Shown: one piece after another, positions 18,096-26,264 of the stretch
Numbering within the stretch: position 1 is the stretch's first letter
Layout: each line of letters begins with the position of its first letter
Assembly (NCBI GenBank): GCA_027533385.1
Contig: JAPZUE010000007.1
Span: forward strand, 1 to 64,000
Length of the DNA stretch: 64,000 nt
Reading direction: 5' to 3'
Source: Rhizobium sp.
Lineage (GTDB): Bacteria; Pseudomonadota; Alphaproteobacteria; Rhizobiales; Rhizobiaceae
Program-made: the position numbers and the translations under genes
Notes under the pieces: model-generated
What the model saw: only the letters and a program-made list of their open reading frames with translations
What the model was told of the DNA's origin: nothing
Database searches by the model: none

Positions 18096-18938
18096 TCAGC
18101 GCGACAGAAGCGTGAGCGCCGTCATCGAATCGAGCAATGTGCGGGTGACGCCGCCGAACAGCATTTCCCACCAGCGCTTGTTGCCATAGGCGCCCATCAC
18201 CAGAAGATCGATGGAGCTGTCCGACAGGCGGTTCTCGATCGCCATCGCCGGATCAAGCCCGCTCTTCTCAGAGGCAGTGAGCGTGACCTTGATGCCATGG
18301 CGGGCAAGCGCGGCCGCGATTTCCGCGCCGGCTATGGCGCCGGTCTGAAGTGCTGTATCCGCCGCATCGACGGTGAAGATCTCAACCGCCTCGGCAGCCT
18401 TGAGGAAGGGCAGGGCGTCGAAGGTCGCACGCGCCGCCTCGCGCGATCCGTTCCAGGCGACCAGCACCCGGCGGATCGGCTTCGGTTCTTTCAGGATATG
18501 CGGGATAAGCAGCACAGGCCGCCCGCTCTCGAAGAGGAAGCTCTCAAGCTCCGACCGGCTGTCCGACAGAAGGCCGCTGTCACCCTGGGCGGCGATGACC
18601 AGATCGGCGCTGCGGGCGCTGTCGATCAGGGCGGCAGAGTTGAAGCCGGACGAGGTGACGAAGCTGCGCCATTCATGCGACAGGCCTTCACGCTCCCCGA
18701 TCTCGCGGAACATCGTCTCGACGGTCTCGGTCTCCTGATGCGCCATGTCCTGCAGGGCCTGCACGGTCGCGGGGTCGGGGATCTCCATCGGTGCCACGAG
18801 CGGCACCATAGCGATGGCCTCGGCATGCGCGCCGATCACATGCGCCTGAAACTGATTGGCGAGTGCGACGGCAAAATCCGTGACCTGTCTCGTGGTTTTT
18901 GGTGTGTCCAATATGGCAAGAAGTGTGCGGTAACCCAT
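18096..18938 (-). CDS. Universal stress protein with two tandem Usp domains
   Basis: The 280-residue protein consists of two Usp folds. The N-terminal one starts YRTLLAILD; the C-terminal one starts near residue 157 (IRRVLVAWNGSREAA) and ends with the ATP-binding signature G-x2-G-x9-G-(S/T)-like MGAYGNKRWWEMLFGGVT. Tandem Usp proteins of this size are common in rhizobia and usually respond to starvation, oxygen limitation or envelope stress. No operon partner is visible and the specific role is unknown. Confidence 0.92.
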   Translation of the reverse strand: MGYRTLLAILDTPKTTRQVTDFAVALANQFQAHVIGAHAEAIAMVPLVAPMEIPDPATVQALQDMAHQETETVETMFREIGEREGLSHEWRSFVTSSGFNSAALIDSARSADLVIAAQGDSGLLSDSRSELESFLFESGRPVLLIPHILKEPKPIRRVLVAWNGSREAARATFDALPFLKAAEAVEIFTVDAADTALQTGAIAGAEIAAALARHGIKVTLTASEKSGLDPAMAIENRLSDSSIDLLVMGAYGNKRWWEMLFGGVTRTLLDSMTALTLLSR

Positions 18939-19036
18939 GGTCGTCTCCTCTTGCGGCCCTTATCCAATGTCCGCATGAGATAACTATGGGTTCCGGTGGG
19001 CGGTTCCGCCTTGACCTCAGTCAAGTGGCCAGCACG

Positions 19037-19822
19037 TCAGGCTACCTCGCCGGTGCCGAGATCGCGTTTGGCGGCGGCATCCTTTTCGTTCCGGATCGCC
19101 TCGATCATCGCCTCGACATCGGCGGCGGCCGCATCGACGATCGCCTGATCGCGCGCCCGGACGATGAGCTCCGTCGAGAAGCGTCGGCCGTCGAAATGCG
19201 GATAGGAGCCGATTGAGGTTTCGGGATGCGCCTTCTGGATCGCGCCGAGTGCCGTACCGATATCGCCTTCGCCGAAGGGGCAGGCGATCGAGCGGGAGAG
19301 AACCCGCTGGCCGGCCGGCAGGGTTTCGATGACATGCGCCATCATCGCCTGGAAGACCTGCGGCACGCCGGCCATCACATGCACATTGCCGATGATGAAG
19401 CCGGGGGCGGTCGAGACCGGGTTGGGGATATGCCGGCTGCCCTCAGGCATGCGCGCCATGCGCTGGCGCGCCTCGGTGAATTCGAGACCGCGGCCTGCAT
19501 ACATGTCACCGAGCAGCTTCATCGCATCGGGATCATGCAGGCAGGGCACGCCGAAGGCCTTCGACACCGAGTCAGCCGTGATATCGTCATGGGTCGGCCC
19601 GATGCCGCCCGACGTGAACACATAGGTGTATTTGGACCGCAGCGCATTCAGCGCCTCGACGATCGCATCCTCCTCGTCGGCGACGATGCGGACCTCTTTC
19701 AGATCGATGCCGGCAACCGTCAGGAGGTCGGCGAGATGGCCGATATTCTTGTCCTTGGTGCGGCCGGACAGGAGTTCGTCGCCGATGGCGAGCATGGCGG
19801 CGGTCTGGATCGTCGAGGTCAT
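19037..19822 (-). CDS. CinA N-terminal (molybdopterin-binding MoaB/MogA-like) domain protein
   Basis: A 261-residue protein with the CinA/MoCF fold: GDELLSGRTKDKN at the N-terminus, TSGGIGPTHDDIT (the nucleotide/cofactor loop), then PGFIIGNVHVMAGVP. It lacks the C-terminal nicotinamide-nucleotide amidase domain of full CinA, as is usual for this short alphaproteobacterial form. It is often annotated as a competence/damage-inducible or molybdopterin-binding protein; the reaction may be ADP-ribose or NAD-repair related. The ATG chosen has AGGA upstream. A much longer frame extends upstream through the wrbA region but is antisense to it. Confidence 0.9.
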   Translation of the reverse strand: MTSTIQTAAMLAIGDELLSGRTKDKNIGHLADLLTVAGIDLKEVRIVADEEDAIVEALNALRSKYTYVFTSGGIGPTHDDITADSVSKAFGVPCLHDPDAMKLLGDMYAGRGLEFTEARQRMARMPEGSRHIPNPVSTAPGFIIGNVHVMAGVPQVFQAMMAHVIETLPAGQRVLSRSIACPFGEGDIGTALGAIQKAHPETSIGSYPHFDGRRFSTELIVRARDQAIVDAAAADVEAMIEAIRNEKDAAAKRDLGTGEVA

Positions 19823-20011
19823 GATGTACGTCCTATGGGATGGGGCAGGCGGGAGGAGAGAAGTTACCGTTTTGTGTCCGAGAAGAGAAGTAAAGGCGCT
19901 CATTGATTGAACACTGCGTTCCCATGCGCGTGACTGGTCGCAATCCGCGAATGCGCTACATGTCGCACATCCACAGCGCGGCGGGGCCGCATGTTCAAAG
20001 GGAGATACGAC

Positions 20012-20608
20012 ATGGCGAAGGTACTGGTTCTCTATTACTCGGCTTATGGTCACATCGAAACCATGGCTTATGCCGTTGCCGAAGGTGCAAAGTCGGCTGG
20101 CGCAGACGTAACCGTCAAGCGCGTTCCGGAACTCGTGCCGGAAGATGTCGCCAAGGCTTCCTACTACAAGGTCGACCAGAAGGCCGAGATCGCCGATCCG
20201 AACGAGCTCGACCAGTATGATGCCATCATCGTCGGCGCCGGTACCCGTTTCGGCACGGTCGCCTCGCAGATGCGCAACTTCTGGGACCAGACCGGTGGCC
20301 TCTGGGCCCAGGGCAAGCTCGTCGGCAAGCTCGGCTCGATGTTCACCTCGACCGCGACCCAGCATGGCGGCCAGGAATCGACGATCCTCGGCTTCGTCCC
20401 GACCTTCCTGCATCACGGCATGGTCTATGCCGGTCTGCCCTATGCCTTCCAGGGCCAGATGGGTGTCGAGCAGGTCAAGGGCGGCTCGCCCTATGGCGCC
20501 TCCACCATCACCGACGGCGACGGCTCGCGCCAGCCTTCGGAAATCGAACTGGAGGCCGCCAAGTTCCAGGGCGCCCATGTTGCAAAGCTGGCTGCCAAGC
20601 TCGCCTGA
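20012..20608 (+). CDS. wrbA: NAD(P)H:quinone oxidoreductase WrbA
   Basis: This 198-residue flavodoxin-like FMN enzyme performs two-electron reduction of quinones. The phosphate-binding loop [12 protein letters not shown] is at the N-terminus; [20 protein letters not shown] and [13 protein letters not shown] are WrbA-specific blocks around the FMN. GGGAG lies seven bases before the ATG. It diverges from the CinA-domain gene and is followed by its own terminator. Length and motifs are complete. Confidence 0.97.
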   Translation: MAKVLVLYYSAYGHIETMAYAVAEGAKSAGADVTVKRVPELVPEDVAKASYYKVDQKAEIADPNELDQYDAIIVGAGTRFGTVASQMRNFWDQTGGLWAQGKLVGKLGSMFTSTATQHGGQESTILGFVPTFLHHGMVYAGLPYAFQGQMGVEQVKGGSPYGASTITDGDGSRQPSEIELEAAKFQGAHVAKLAAKLA

Positions 20609-20633
20609 TCAACGGCAATCCGATGCAGGAAAT

Positions 20634-20660
20634 GGCGGGGCTTCGGCTCCGCCTTTTTTA
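20634..20660 (+). terminator. Terminator after wrbA
   Basis: A GGCGG / CCGCC stem enclosing GGCTTCGGCT, followed by TTTTTTATT, about 26 bases after the wrbA stop. Confidence 0.8.
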
Positions 20661-20772
20661 TTGCGCGCTCCGGCGCAGCGCGGGTGATCGTTCAAATGCC
20701 AGCGATTTTTGTAAAGGTCTCTTCGGCCTTGTGATGCATGATGTGGTTATAATGAATAACCGGATGCATGCC

Positions 20773-21036
20773 ATGACCCAGCCAGAACGCCGTCGCCAGC
20801 CGCGCTTGCGGGCCCTGAAGGCCGGCCGCGCCATTCTCCCGGGCGGCCACTCGACCTTTGACTGCATGATTCGCAACCTGTCGCCCATCGGCGCCAAGGT
20901 GACCTTCGAATCGACCGCTGACATTCCCCGGCAGTTTCGCCTGCGCCTTGAGGACGGCACGACCCGTGACTGTGCGGTCAAATGGCGCAATCCCCGCGAG
21001 ATCGGGGTTGAATTCGTGGATGCGCTCGCCAGCTGA
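20773..21036 (+). CDS. PilZ-domain protein (short)
   Basis: An 87-residue PilZ-like protein. It begins with an arginine-rich segment (ERRRQPRLRALKAGR), followed by a beta-strand domain with NLSPIGAKV in the place of the D/N-x-S-x-x-G motif. The RxxxR element looks plausible (RRRQPR), so c-di-GMP binding is possible. The start is uncertain: ATGs in the same frame lie at 20752, 20764 and 20773, and a TATAAT-like -10 at 20748-20753 overlaps the first, so the last ATG is preferred. It sits before tRNA-Leu and is not in an operon. Confidence 0.8.
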   Translation: MTQPERRRQPRLRALKAGRAILPGGHSTFDCMIRNLSPIGAKVTFESTADIPRQFRLRLEDGTTRDCAVKWRNPREIGVEFVDALAS

Positions 21037-21117
21037 GTGATCGATGACACGCAGGGTGGGGCAAGACGCGCAGCCCGCCCTTGACGCGTCCGCCGAACTG
21101 ATCGAAACAGAGCCCGC

Positions 21118-21203
21118 GCGGACGTGGCGAAACTGGTAGACGCAAGAGACTTAAAATCTCTCGGCCTTAGGTCATGCGGGTTCGATCCCCGCCGTCCGCA
21201 CCA
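21118..21203 (+). tRNA. tRNA-Leu (anticodon UAA)
   Basis: The acceptor stem GCGGACG pairs with CGTCCGC, followed by discriminator A and an encoded CCA. The anticodon stem AGAGA/TCTCT encloses loop CTTAAAA with anticodon TAA. The long variable arm and the T-loop TTCGATC are intact. It is a full-length class II tRNA of 83 bases plus CCA. Confidence 0.97.
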
Positions 21204-21330
21204 GGAATCCGTTCTCAAGCCGCGATCCAGGCTCAGACTTTCGGCAGAATTGGGTCTCAGTCCCGGCCCCCGCGATTAGTCATTGTTCTGACGATATCAG
21301 GCGAGAGCCAGGTTTCGCGCCGCGTGGCCG

Positions 21331-22290
21331 TCAAGCTTTTGCGCGCAGGCGGCGGATCAGAGGGGCGGCAATCTGGACCACGATGATTGTCACGGCACCG
21401 GCGAGGATGCCGAGCACGGCCTGTGCTGCGGATGTTGCGAACCAATGCAAGACGCCCGAGAGAGAAATGGAGGCGGCCGCGACACGGGTTGCCAGGGCCT
21501 CGATCAGGTGTTCGGGGCCGTGCAGGCCGAACTCGGCGATCCCGTGGACCAGAATGCTGCCTCCGACCCAGAGCATGGCCGCGGTTCCGATCATAGCCAG
21601 GATCTTGAGCAGGTAAGGAACGCCAACCACGAGACCACGACCGATCGGTTTCAGGATGCCGTGCGAGGATCCGGCCAGTGCCAAGCCGGCATCATCCGCC
21701 TTCACGATCAAGGCGACGACACCATAGACCAGGATGGTGATGAGGATCCCGACGGAAGCGAGGACCGCAGCCTGCGTATAGATGTTGGACAAGGCAACGC
21801 TGGCAAGCGTCAGGGCCATGATCTCCGCCGACAGGATGAAGTCGGTTCGGATCGCGCCGGACACTTTCTCATCCTCCAGAGCAACCGGGTCGAGCGTGCC
21901 CAAAACGGCCGCCTCATGGTCATGGGCGCCATGGGGCATCACCACCTCATAGAGCTTTTCCGCCCCTTCGTAGCATAGGTAGAGACCGCCCAGCATGAGC
22001 AGCGGCGTGATCGACCAGGGCGCGAAATAGCCGAGAAACAGAGCGGCGGGGAGCAGGAACAGGAGCTTGTTGCGCAGCGATCCAAGCGCGATCTTGCCGA
22101 TGATGGGCAGTTCCCGCGCAGGCGACAGGCCGACCACATAGGTCGGTGTGACGGCCGCATCATCGATCACCACGCCGGCAGCCTTCGTTCCTGCTTTAGC
22201 GGTTTGCGCGGCGACATCATCCAGTGACGTGGCCGCGAGCTTGGCGATGGCTGCAACGTCGTCGAGGAGTGCAAGAAGTCCGGTGGCCAT
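21331..22290 (-). CDS. DUF808 (YedI-like) multi-pass membrane protein
   Basis: A 319-residue protein. The N-terminus GLLALLDDVAAIAKLAATSLDDVA and the following VVIDDAAVTPTYV are characteristic of the DUF808 family (E. coli YedI). About eight hydrophobic helices follow, with a charged loop containing GAHDHEA. The biochemical function of the family is not established. The start ATG is preceded by GGGAAA; the longer upstream frame is not supported. It is convergent with the tRNA-Leu side. Confidence 0.92.
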   Translation of the reverse strand: MATGLLALLDDVAAIAKLAATSLDDVAAQTAKAGTKAAGVVIDDAAVTPTYVVGLSPARELPIIGKIALGSLRNKLLFLLPAALFLGYFAPWSITPLLMLGGLYLCYEGAEKLYEVVMPHGAHDHEAAVLGTLDPVALEDEKVSGAIRTDFILSAEIMALTLASVALSNIYTQAAVLASVGILITILVYGVVALIVKADDAGLALAGSSHGILKPIGRGLVVGVPYLLKILAMIGTAAMLWVGGSILVHGIAEFGLHGPEHLIEALATRVAAASISLSGVLHWFATSAAQAVLGILAGAVTIIVVQIAAPLIRRLRAKA

Positions 22291-22510
22291 AAGTTTCCCA
22301 ATCTGTTCGGTCGTTCGTAGTATCGATGTCTGTCCAGTCTTGCCAAGAGGCGGCGCGGCCCAATCCGTGGGCCTATCATCTCCAAACGTCATGGCCGGCA
22401 TCGCTCTGTGGCAGCGCTGCATAGGCCTCGACCACATATCCTTCCGCGCCATGAATATCCAGGGAAAGGCTTGAAGCCGCAGCCAGTGACCCGGTTCTGC
22501 AGATCCGTTT

Positions 22511-22709
22511 AACGCCCGGGCATCCCGGGCGTTCCTGCTTCAGGCGGCGAGAGGACAGGAGACGGTGTTTGTCCTGCTCTGGATCCATCGCGCTCCGCGG
22601 CAGATCAGATCGGGATGCGCCAAATTTGTGCAGATCTTTTTTTGACGAAAGTTTGAGCATTTTCCGCTTTGCGGCTCTCCGGTTTCCTGCTTTGATGCGC
22701 TGCATCAAA
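22511..22709. promoter_or_regulatory. Two inverted repeats in the leader of the ABC importer operon
   Basis: A perfect hairpin AACGCCCGGG-CAT-CCCGGGCGTT occupies 22511-22533. A second one, TTTGATGC-GCT-GCATCAAA, occupies 22691-22709 and ends just before the Shine-Dalgarno sequence (AGGGGA at 22715-22720). The first resembles a terminator stem without a T-tail. The second is placed to act as an operator or a translation-control hairpin. The rest of the 440-base gap (22291-22730) holds no gene I can support, and no TPP-riboswitch signature was seen. Confidence 0.5.
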
Positions 22710-22730
22710 AAACAAGGGGAGCAAAAATCG

Positions 22731-23765
22731 ATGATCTCAAGACGTCTCTTTTCCGCCGCCATGGTTGCAGCCGGCCTGCTGGCCGGCGTCACGCTGCCGG
22801 TGAGCCAGGCGCATGCCGAAACCGCCATCAAGTTCACCCTTGACTGGAAGTTCGAGGGCCCTGCGGCCGGCTTCCTGTTGGCGCTGGACAAGGGGTACTT
22901 CAAGGCCGAAGGCCTGGATGTGACGATCGACAGCGGCAACGGGTCTGTCGAGGCGATCCCGCGCGTGGCAACCGGCGCCTATCAGATGGGCTTTGGCGAC
23001 ATCAATTCGGTCATCAAATTCCTGGATGAGGATCCGAGCCAGAAGATCAAGGCCGTGATGATGGTCTATGACAAGCCGGTCTTTTCGGTCGTCGGTCGCA
23101 AGTCGCTGGGCGTGACGGAAGATCCGAAGTCGCTGGAAGGCAAGAAGCTCGGCGCGCCGCCGCCGGATGGCGCCTTTGCCCAATGGCCGGCCTTCAAGCA
23201 GGTTGCCGGCATCGATGACAGCAAGATCACCATCGAAAGCATTGGCTTTCCCGTGCGCGAGCCGATGCTCGCCAAGGGTGACGTCGATGCCGTCTTCGGC
23301 TTTGCCTTCTCCGTCATCCTGAACCTGAAGGCACAGGGCATTCCGGCGGACGACATCGCCACCATCCTGATGGCCGATCACGGCCTGAACCTTTATGGCA
23401 ACAGCGTTCTCGTCAACACCGACTTCGCCGCCGAGAACCCCGAGGCCGTCAAGGGCTTCCTGAAGGCGCTGGCCAAGGGCTTTGCCGATGCCGTCGCCAA
23501 TCCGGAAGAGGGTGTCGCGGCCGTCCTGAAGCGCAATGAGACGCTCAATCCTGACATCGAGAAGGAGCGTCTTGAGATGGCGACGGCCATGAACATCAAG
23601 ACGCCCTATGTCGTCGAAAACGGCATGGGCACCGTCGACATGGCCCGGCTCTCCGCCTCGATCGAGACGCTGAAGGTGTCGATGGGCCTGAAGGGCAACG
23701 TCAAGGCCGAACAGGTCTTCGATGCCAGCTACCTGCCGGCCAAGGAAGCGCGGATGCTGCCTTGA
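22731..23765 (+). CDS. ABC importer periplasmic substrate-binding protein (SsuA/THI5-like)
   Basis: This 344-residue protein has a clear signal peptide (hydrophobic core, cleavage near SQAHA-ET). The mature start IKFTLDWKFEGPAAGFLLAL and DKGYFKAEGLDV are typical of the NMT1/THI5/SsuA solute-binding family, which includes binders of nitrate, sulfonates, taurine and pyrimidine precursors. It heads an operon with an ATPase and a permease of the matching nitrate/taurine class. The substrate is not fixed by sequence. Strong RBS AGGGGA. The 3' neighbour gap contains a palindromic repeat. Confidence 0.93.
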   Translation: MISRRLFSAAMVAAGLLAGVTLPVSQAHAETAIKFTLDWKFEGPAAGFLLALDKGYFKAEGLDVTIDSGNGSVEAIPRVATGAYQMGFGDINSVIKFLDEDPSQKIKAVMMVYDKPVFSVVGRKSLGVTEDPKSLEGKKLGAPPPDGAFAQWPAFKQVAGIDDSKITIESIGFPVREPMLAKGDVDAVFGFAFSVILNLKAQGIPADDIATILMADHGLNLYGNSVLVNTDFAAENPEAVKGFLKALAKGFADAVANPEEGVAAVLKRNETLNPDIEKERLEMATAMNIKTPYVVENGMGTVDMARLSASIETLKVSMGLKGNVKAEQVFDASYLPAKEARMLP

Positions 23766-23772
23766 TGGCAAC

Positions 23773-23883
23773 ACCCTCCCCTTGAGGGGGAGGGTCGAAC
23801 CGCAGGTTCGGGGTGGGGTGACCTTTCGCGAGATCACCCCACCCGCTGCTTCGCAGCGACCTCCCCCTCAAGGGGAGGTTGGG
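23773..23883. repeat. Intergenic mosaic/palindromic repeat inside the ABC operon
   Basis: The outer arms CCCTCCCCTTGAGGGGG and CCTCCCCCTCAAGGGGAGG are inverted copies of one another. An inner pair GGGTGGGGTGA / TCACCCCACCC and a third small stem GCTGC-TTC-GCAGC complete a cloverleaf-like element of about 110 bases. This composition is familiar from dispersed intergenic repeats of rhizobia and related bacteria. Here it fills the gap between the binding-protein and ATPase genes and should fold in the mRNA, which may protect the upstream cistron or reduce downstream expression. Confidence 0.75.
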
Positions 23884-23908
23884 AAATTCCTTTTTGACCG
23901 GAGCCCCC

Positions 23909-24697
23909 ATGTCCCATCTCGTTTCCATCGACAATGTCGACATGCGCTATGGCGGTGCGGACGGAACGCTCGCCGTATCAGGCCTCACCATGCGCGTCGA
24001 CAAGGGTGAATTCGCCGCCGTGGTCGGACCGTCCGGTTGCGGCAAGTCGACCCTGATGAAGCTCGTGACCGGGCTGCATATCCCGCAATCCGGCGTCGTC
24101 GTCGTCGCCGGCCAGCAGGTGACAAAGCCCGTTTCGATCGTCGGCATGGCCTTTCAGAACCCGACCATGCTGCCTTGGCGCACGACGCTCGAAAACATTC
24201 TTCTGCCGCTCGAAATCGTCGAGAAGCATCGGCATCGCCTGAGGGCGAACAAGAAGGAGTATGTCGAAAAGGCGGAAAACCTGCTGGAGATCGTCGGGTT
24301 GAAAGGCGTCGGCTCGAAATTCCCATGGCAATTGTCCGGCGGCATGCAGCAGCGCGCCAATCTCTGCCGGGCGCTCATCCACGAGCCGGAACTCCTGATG
24401 CTCGACGAGCCCTTCGGTGCGCTCGATGCCTTTACCCGCGAAGAGCTCTGGTGCGTCATCCGCGATCTGCATGCAGCCCAGGGCGTGACCATCGTGCTCG
24501 TCACCCACGATCTGCGCGAGGCGGTCTTCCTCGCCGACCGGATCTTCGTGATGAGTGCGAGGCCGGGCAAGGTGGTCAAGGAACACACCGTGCCCTTCGC
24601 GCGACCGCGTGACCTCGAACTGATGTATCAAACGGAATTCAACGACATGGTGCATGTGCTGCACGGTGAGATCGCGAAGGCGAGGGTGGCGGCATGA
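23909..24697 (+). CDS. ABC importer ATP-binding protein (nitrate/sulfonate/taurine class)
   Basis: A 262-residue ATPase with Walker A GPSGCGKST at about residues 46-54, Q-loop FQNPTMLPW, signature LSGGMQQR and Walker B LLMLDEPFGALD. It should power the adjacent permease. The ATG has GGAG upstream. The stop overlaps the permease start in ATGA. The gene is complete and uses family-standard motifs. Confidence 0.96.
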   Translation: MSHLVSIDNVDMRYGGADGTLAVSGLTMRVDKGEFAAVVGPSGCGKSTLMKLVTGLHIPQSGVVVVAGQQVTKPVSIVGMAFQNPTMLPWRTTLENILLPLEIVEKHRHRLRANKKEYVEKAENLLEIVGLKGVGSKFPWQLSGGMQQRANLCRALIHEPELLMLDEPFGALDAFTREELWCVIRDLHAAQGVTIVLVTHDLREAVFLADRIFVMSARPGKVVKEHTVPFARPRDLELMYQTEFNDMVHVLHGEIAKARVAA

Positions 24698-25513
24698 CGA
24701 TGACCATGGATACTTCGGCCGCCAAGCTTGCCCCCAAGCCGCTGATGCAGCGGATCAACTGGGTTCGGGCCGCCCCCTTCATCTACACGCTCGGTCTCTT
24801 CCTCATCTGGGAGCTGACGGTGATCGCGCTCGCCATGCCGCCGACCATCCTGCCCGCGCCGACCCGCGTCTTCGAGGCGGTGGTGCAATACTGGTCGCCG
24901 ATCTGGAAGAACTCGCTTCAGACGCTCTATACGACGACGCTCGGCTTCCTGATCGCGGTGGTCGCGGGCCTGGCGCTCGGGCTCTTCGTCGGCTGGTCGA
25001 AGACCATCTATGCCGGGCTCTATCCGCTGATGATCGGCTTCAACGCCATCCCCAAGGTGGCGCTGGTGCCGATCCTCGTCATCTGGTTCGGCATCGGCAC
25101 GGTGCCGGCCGTGCTGACCGCCTTCCTGATTTCCTTTTTCCCGATCGTCGTGAACGTGGCGACGGGGCTCGCCACCATCGAGCCGGAAACCGAGGATGTG
25201 CTGCGAGCCCTGGGCGCGAAGAAACTCGACATCATGCTGAAGGTCGGCATTCCCCGCTCGATGCCCTATTTTTTTCGGCTCGCTGAAGATCGCGATCACG
25301 CTCGCCTTTGTCGGTTCCGTCGTGTCGGAAACGGTGGCGTCGAACTACGGCCTCGGCAACATGATGAGTTCGGCCCAGAGCCAGTTCAACGTGCCCCTGG
25401 TGTTTGCGGGCCTTCTGGCGCTCGCCGTCGAGGGTATCGCCATGTATGCGCTGATGGCCTGGCTCGAAAAGCGCATGACCGGCTGGGCGCACCGCTCGAC
25501 CATGGCCAATTGA
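24694..25513 (+). pseudogene. ABC importer permease interrupted by a one-base frameshift
   Basis: A binding-protein-dependent permease (SsuC/TauC class) with about six membrane helices. The first 193 or so codons are normal up to the cytoplasmic coupling (EAA) loop EPETEDVLRALGAKKLDIML and MPYFF. A run of seven T at 25269-25275 then shifts the frame. The correct continuation (GSLKIAITLAFVGSVVSETV through WAHRSTMAN) is in the next frame and ends at TGA 25511-25513. Removing one T restores a 272-residue protein, normal for the family. This is either a sequencing error in a homopolymer, a true inactivating mutation or rare slippage. The shifted reading would end in about 100 unrelated residues. 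Confidence 0.9.
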
Positions 25514-25543
25514 CGGGAAAAGCTGGGTGCCCGAGGCGGGCGC

Positions 25544-26167
25544 TCAGCTCTTCTCCTTCAGGGTGAACGGCAGCTCGAAGGGTGTGGAACGCTCGGCGAT
25601 CACGTCGTTGATCGTGTAGCGCAGCACATAGCCGCCTGGATTGGCGCCGGCGACATCCAGCGTCAAATGGGTATAGACCTCGACCGCGTCCGAATGGCTG
25701 GTGAAGGTGAAGTTGCCGAATTCCTTCTGCAGGGCCAGCGTCTTGCCCTCGTCGTCGGTCAGTTCCAGATCGACGGTGAAATGCGATTGCCGCTGGTTTC
25801 CATCGGCCGGCTGCCATTGGAGGCCGGTCACTTCGACATAGGTGATCAGCTTTTCGCCGGTGAGAAAGACCGGCTCCGCCTTTGGCACATAGGCGCGGTA
25901 GGCCTTCGGCACCTCGGTGACGAAAAGCGCACGCGGCACCGTCAGCGGCAGGGTCTGCGAGAAGGCAGCAAGGCCCGAGCGGATCGCCTCGAAGGCACCG
26001 CGCGCATCATTGGCCGCAGCCAGCCGCTCGGCCTCGATGGCCGCATCGAGGAGCGGGCCGGCGGCAACCGGCGCCGTGGACAGCAATGTGCCGATGAGGG
26101 CGAGGGCAAAGCGGCGGCCAGGGCGACGGGCAGGGCGACGGGCAGGGGCGGCAGATGTCGGCGACAC
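25544..26167 (-). CDS. Conserved exported protein of unknown function
   Basis: A 207-residue protein from a GTG start with GGAG seven bases upstream. A long arginine/proline-rich n-region precedes the hydrophobic core (FALALIGTLLSTAPVAAG), giving an export signal. The mature part begins with a helical segment (LLDAAIEAERLAAANDARGAFEAIR), and the rest is beta-rich (FLTGEKLITYVEV, HFTVDLELTDDEGKTL, PGGYVLRYTINDV). It looks like a periplasmic immunoglobulin-like or beta-sandwich domain. It is convergent with the ABC permease. I do not recognise the family. Confidence 0.8.
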   Translation of the reverse strand: MSPTSAAPARRPARRPGRRFALALIGTLLSTAPVAAGPLLDAAIEAERLAAANDARGAFEAIRSGLAAFSQTLPLTVPRALFVTEVPKAYRAYVPKAEPVFLTGEKLITYVEVTGLQWQPADGNQRQSHFTVDLELTDDEGKTLALQKEFGNFTFTSHSDAVEVYTHLTLDVAGANPGGYVLRYTINDVIAERSTPFELPFTLKEKS

Positions 26168-26264
26168 GGGGTTCTCCTGCGATTCGATGCATCGAGTGTG
26201 GGGAAATCCGGCACGGGCCGTCAAGCGCCGGTACCGACGCCTGCCCTTCACGAAGCGCTGAAGC

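Noticed and set aside
19823..20578. Extension of the CinA-domain protein to 513 residues
   Set aside because: The extension is antisense to wrbA and its promoter; the CinA N-terminus begins at the ATG at 19822.
23761..23908. CRISPR-like repeat in the ABC operon spacer
   Set aside because: The arms are inverted, not direct repeats with spacers; it is a single palindromic intergenic element.
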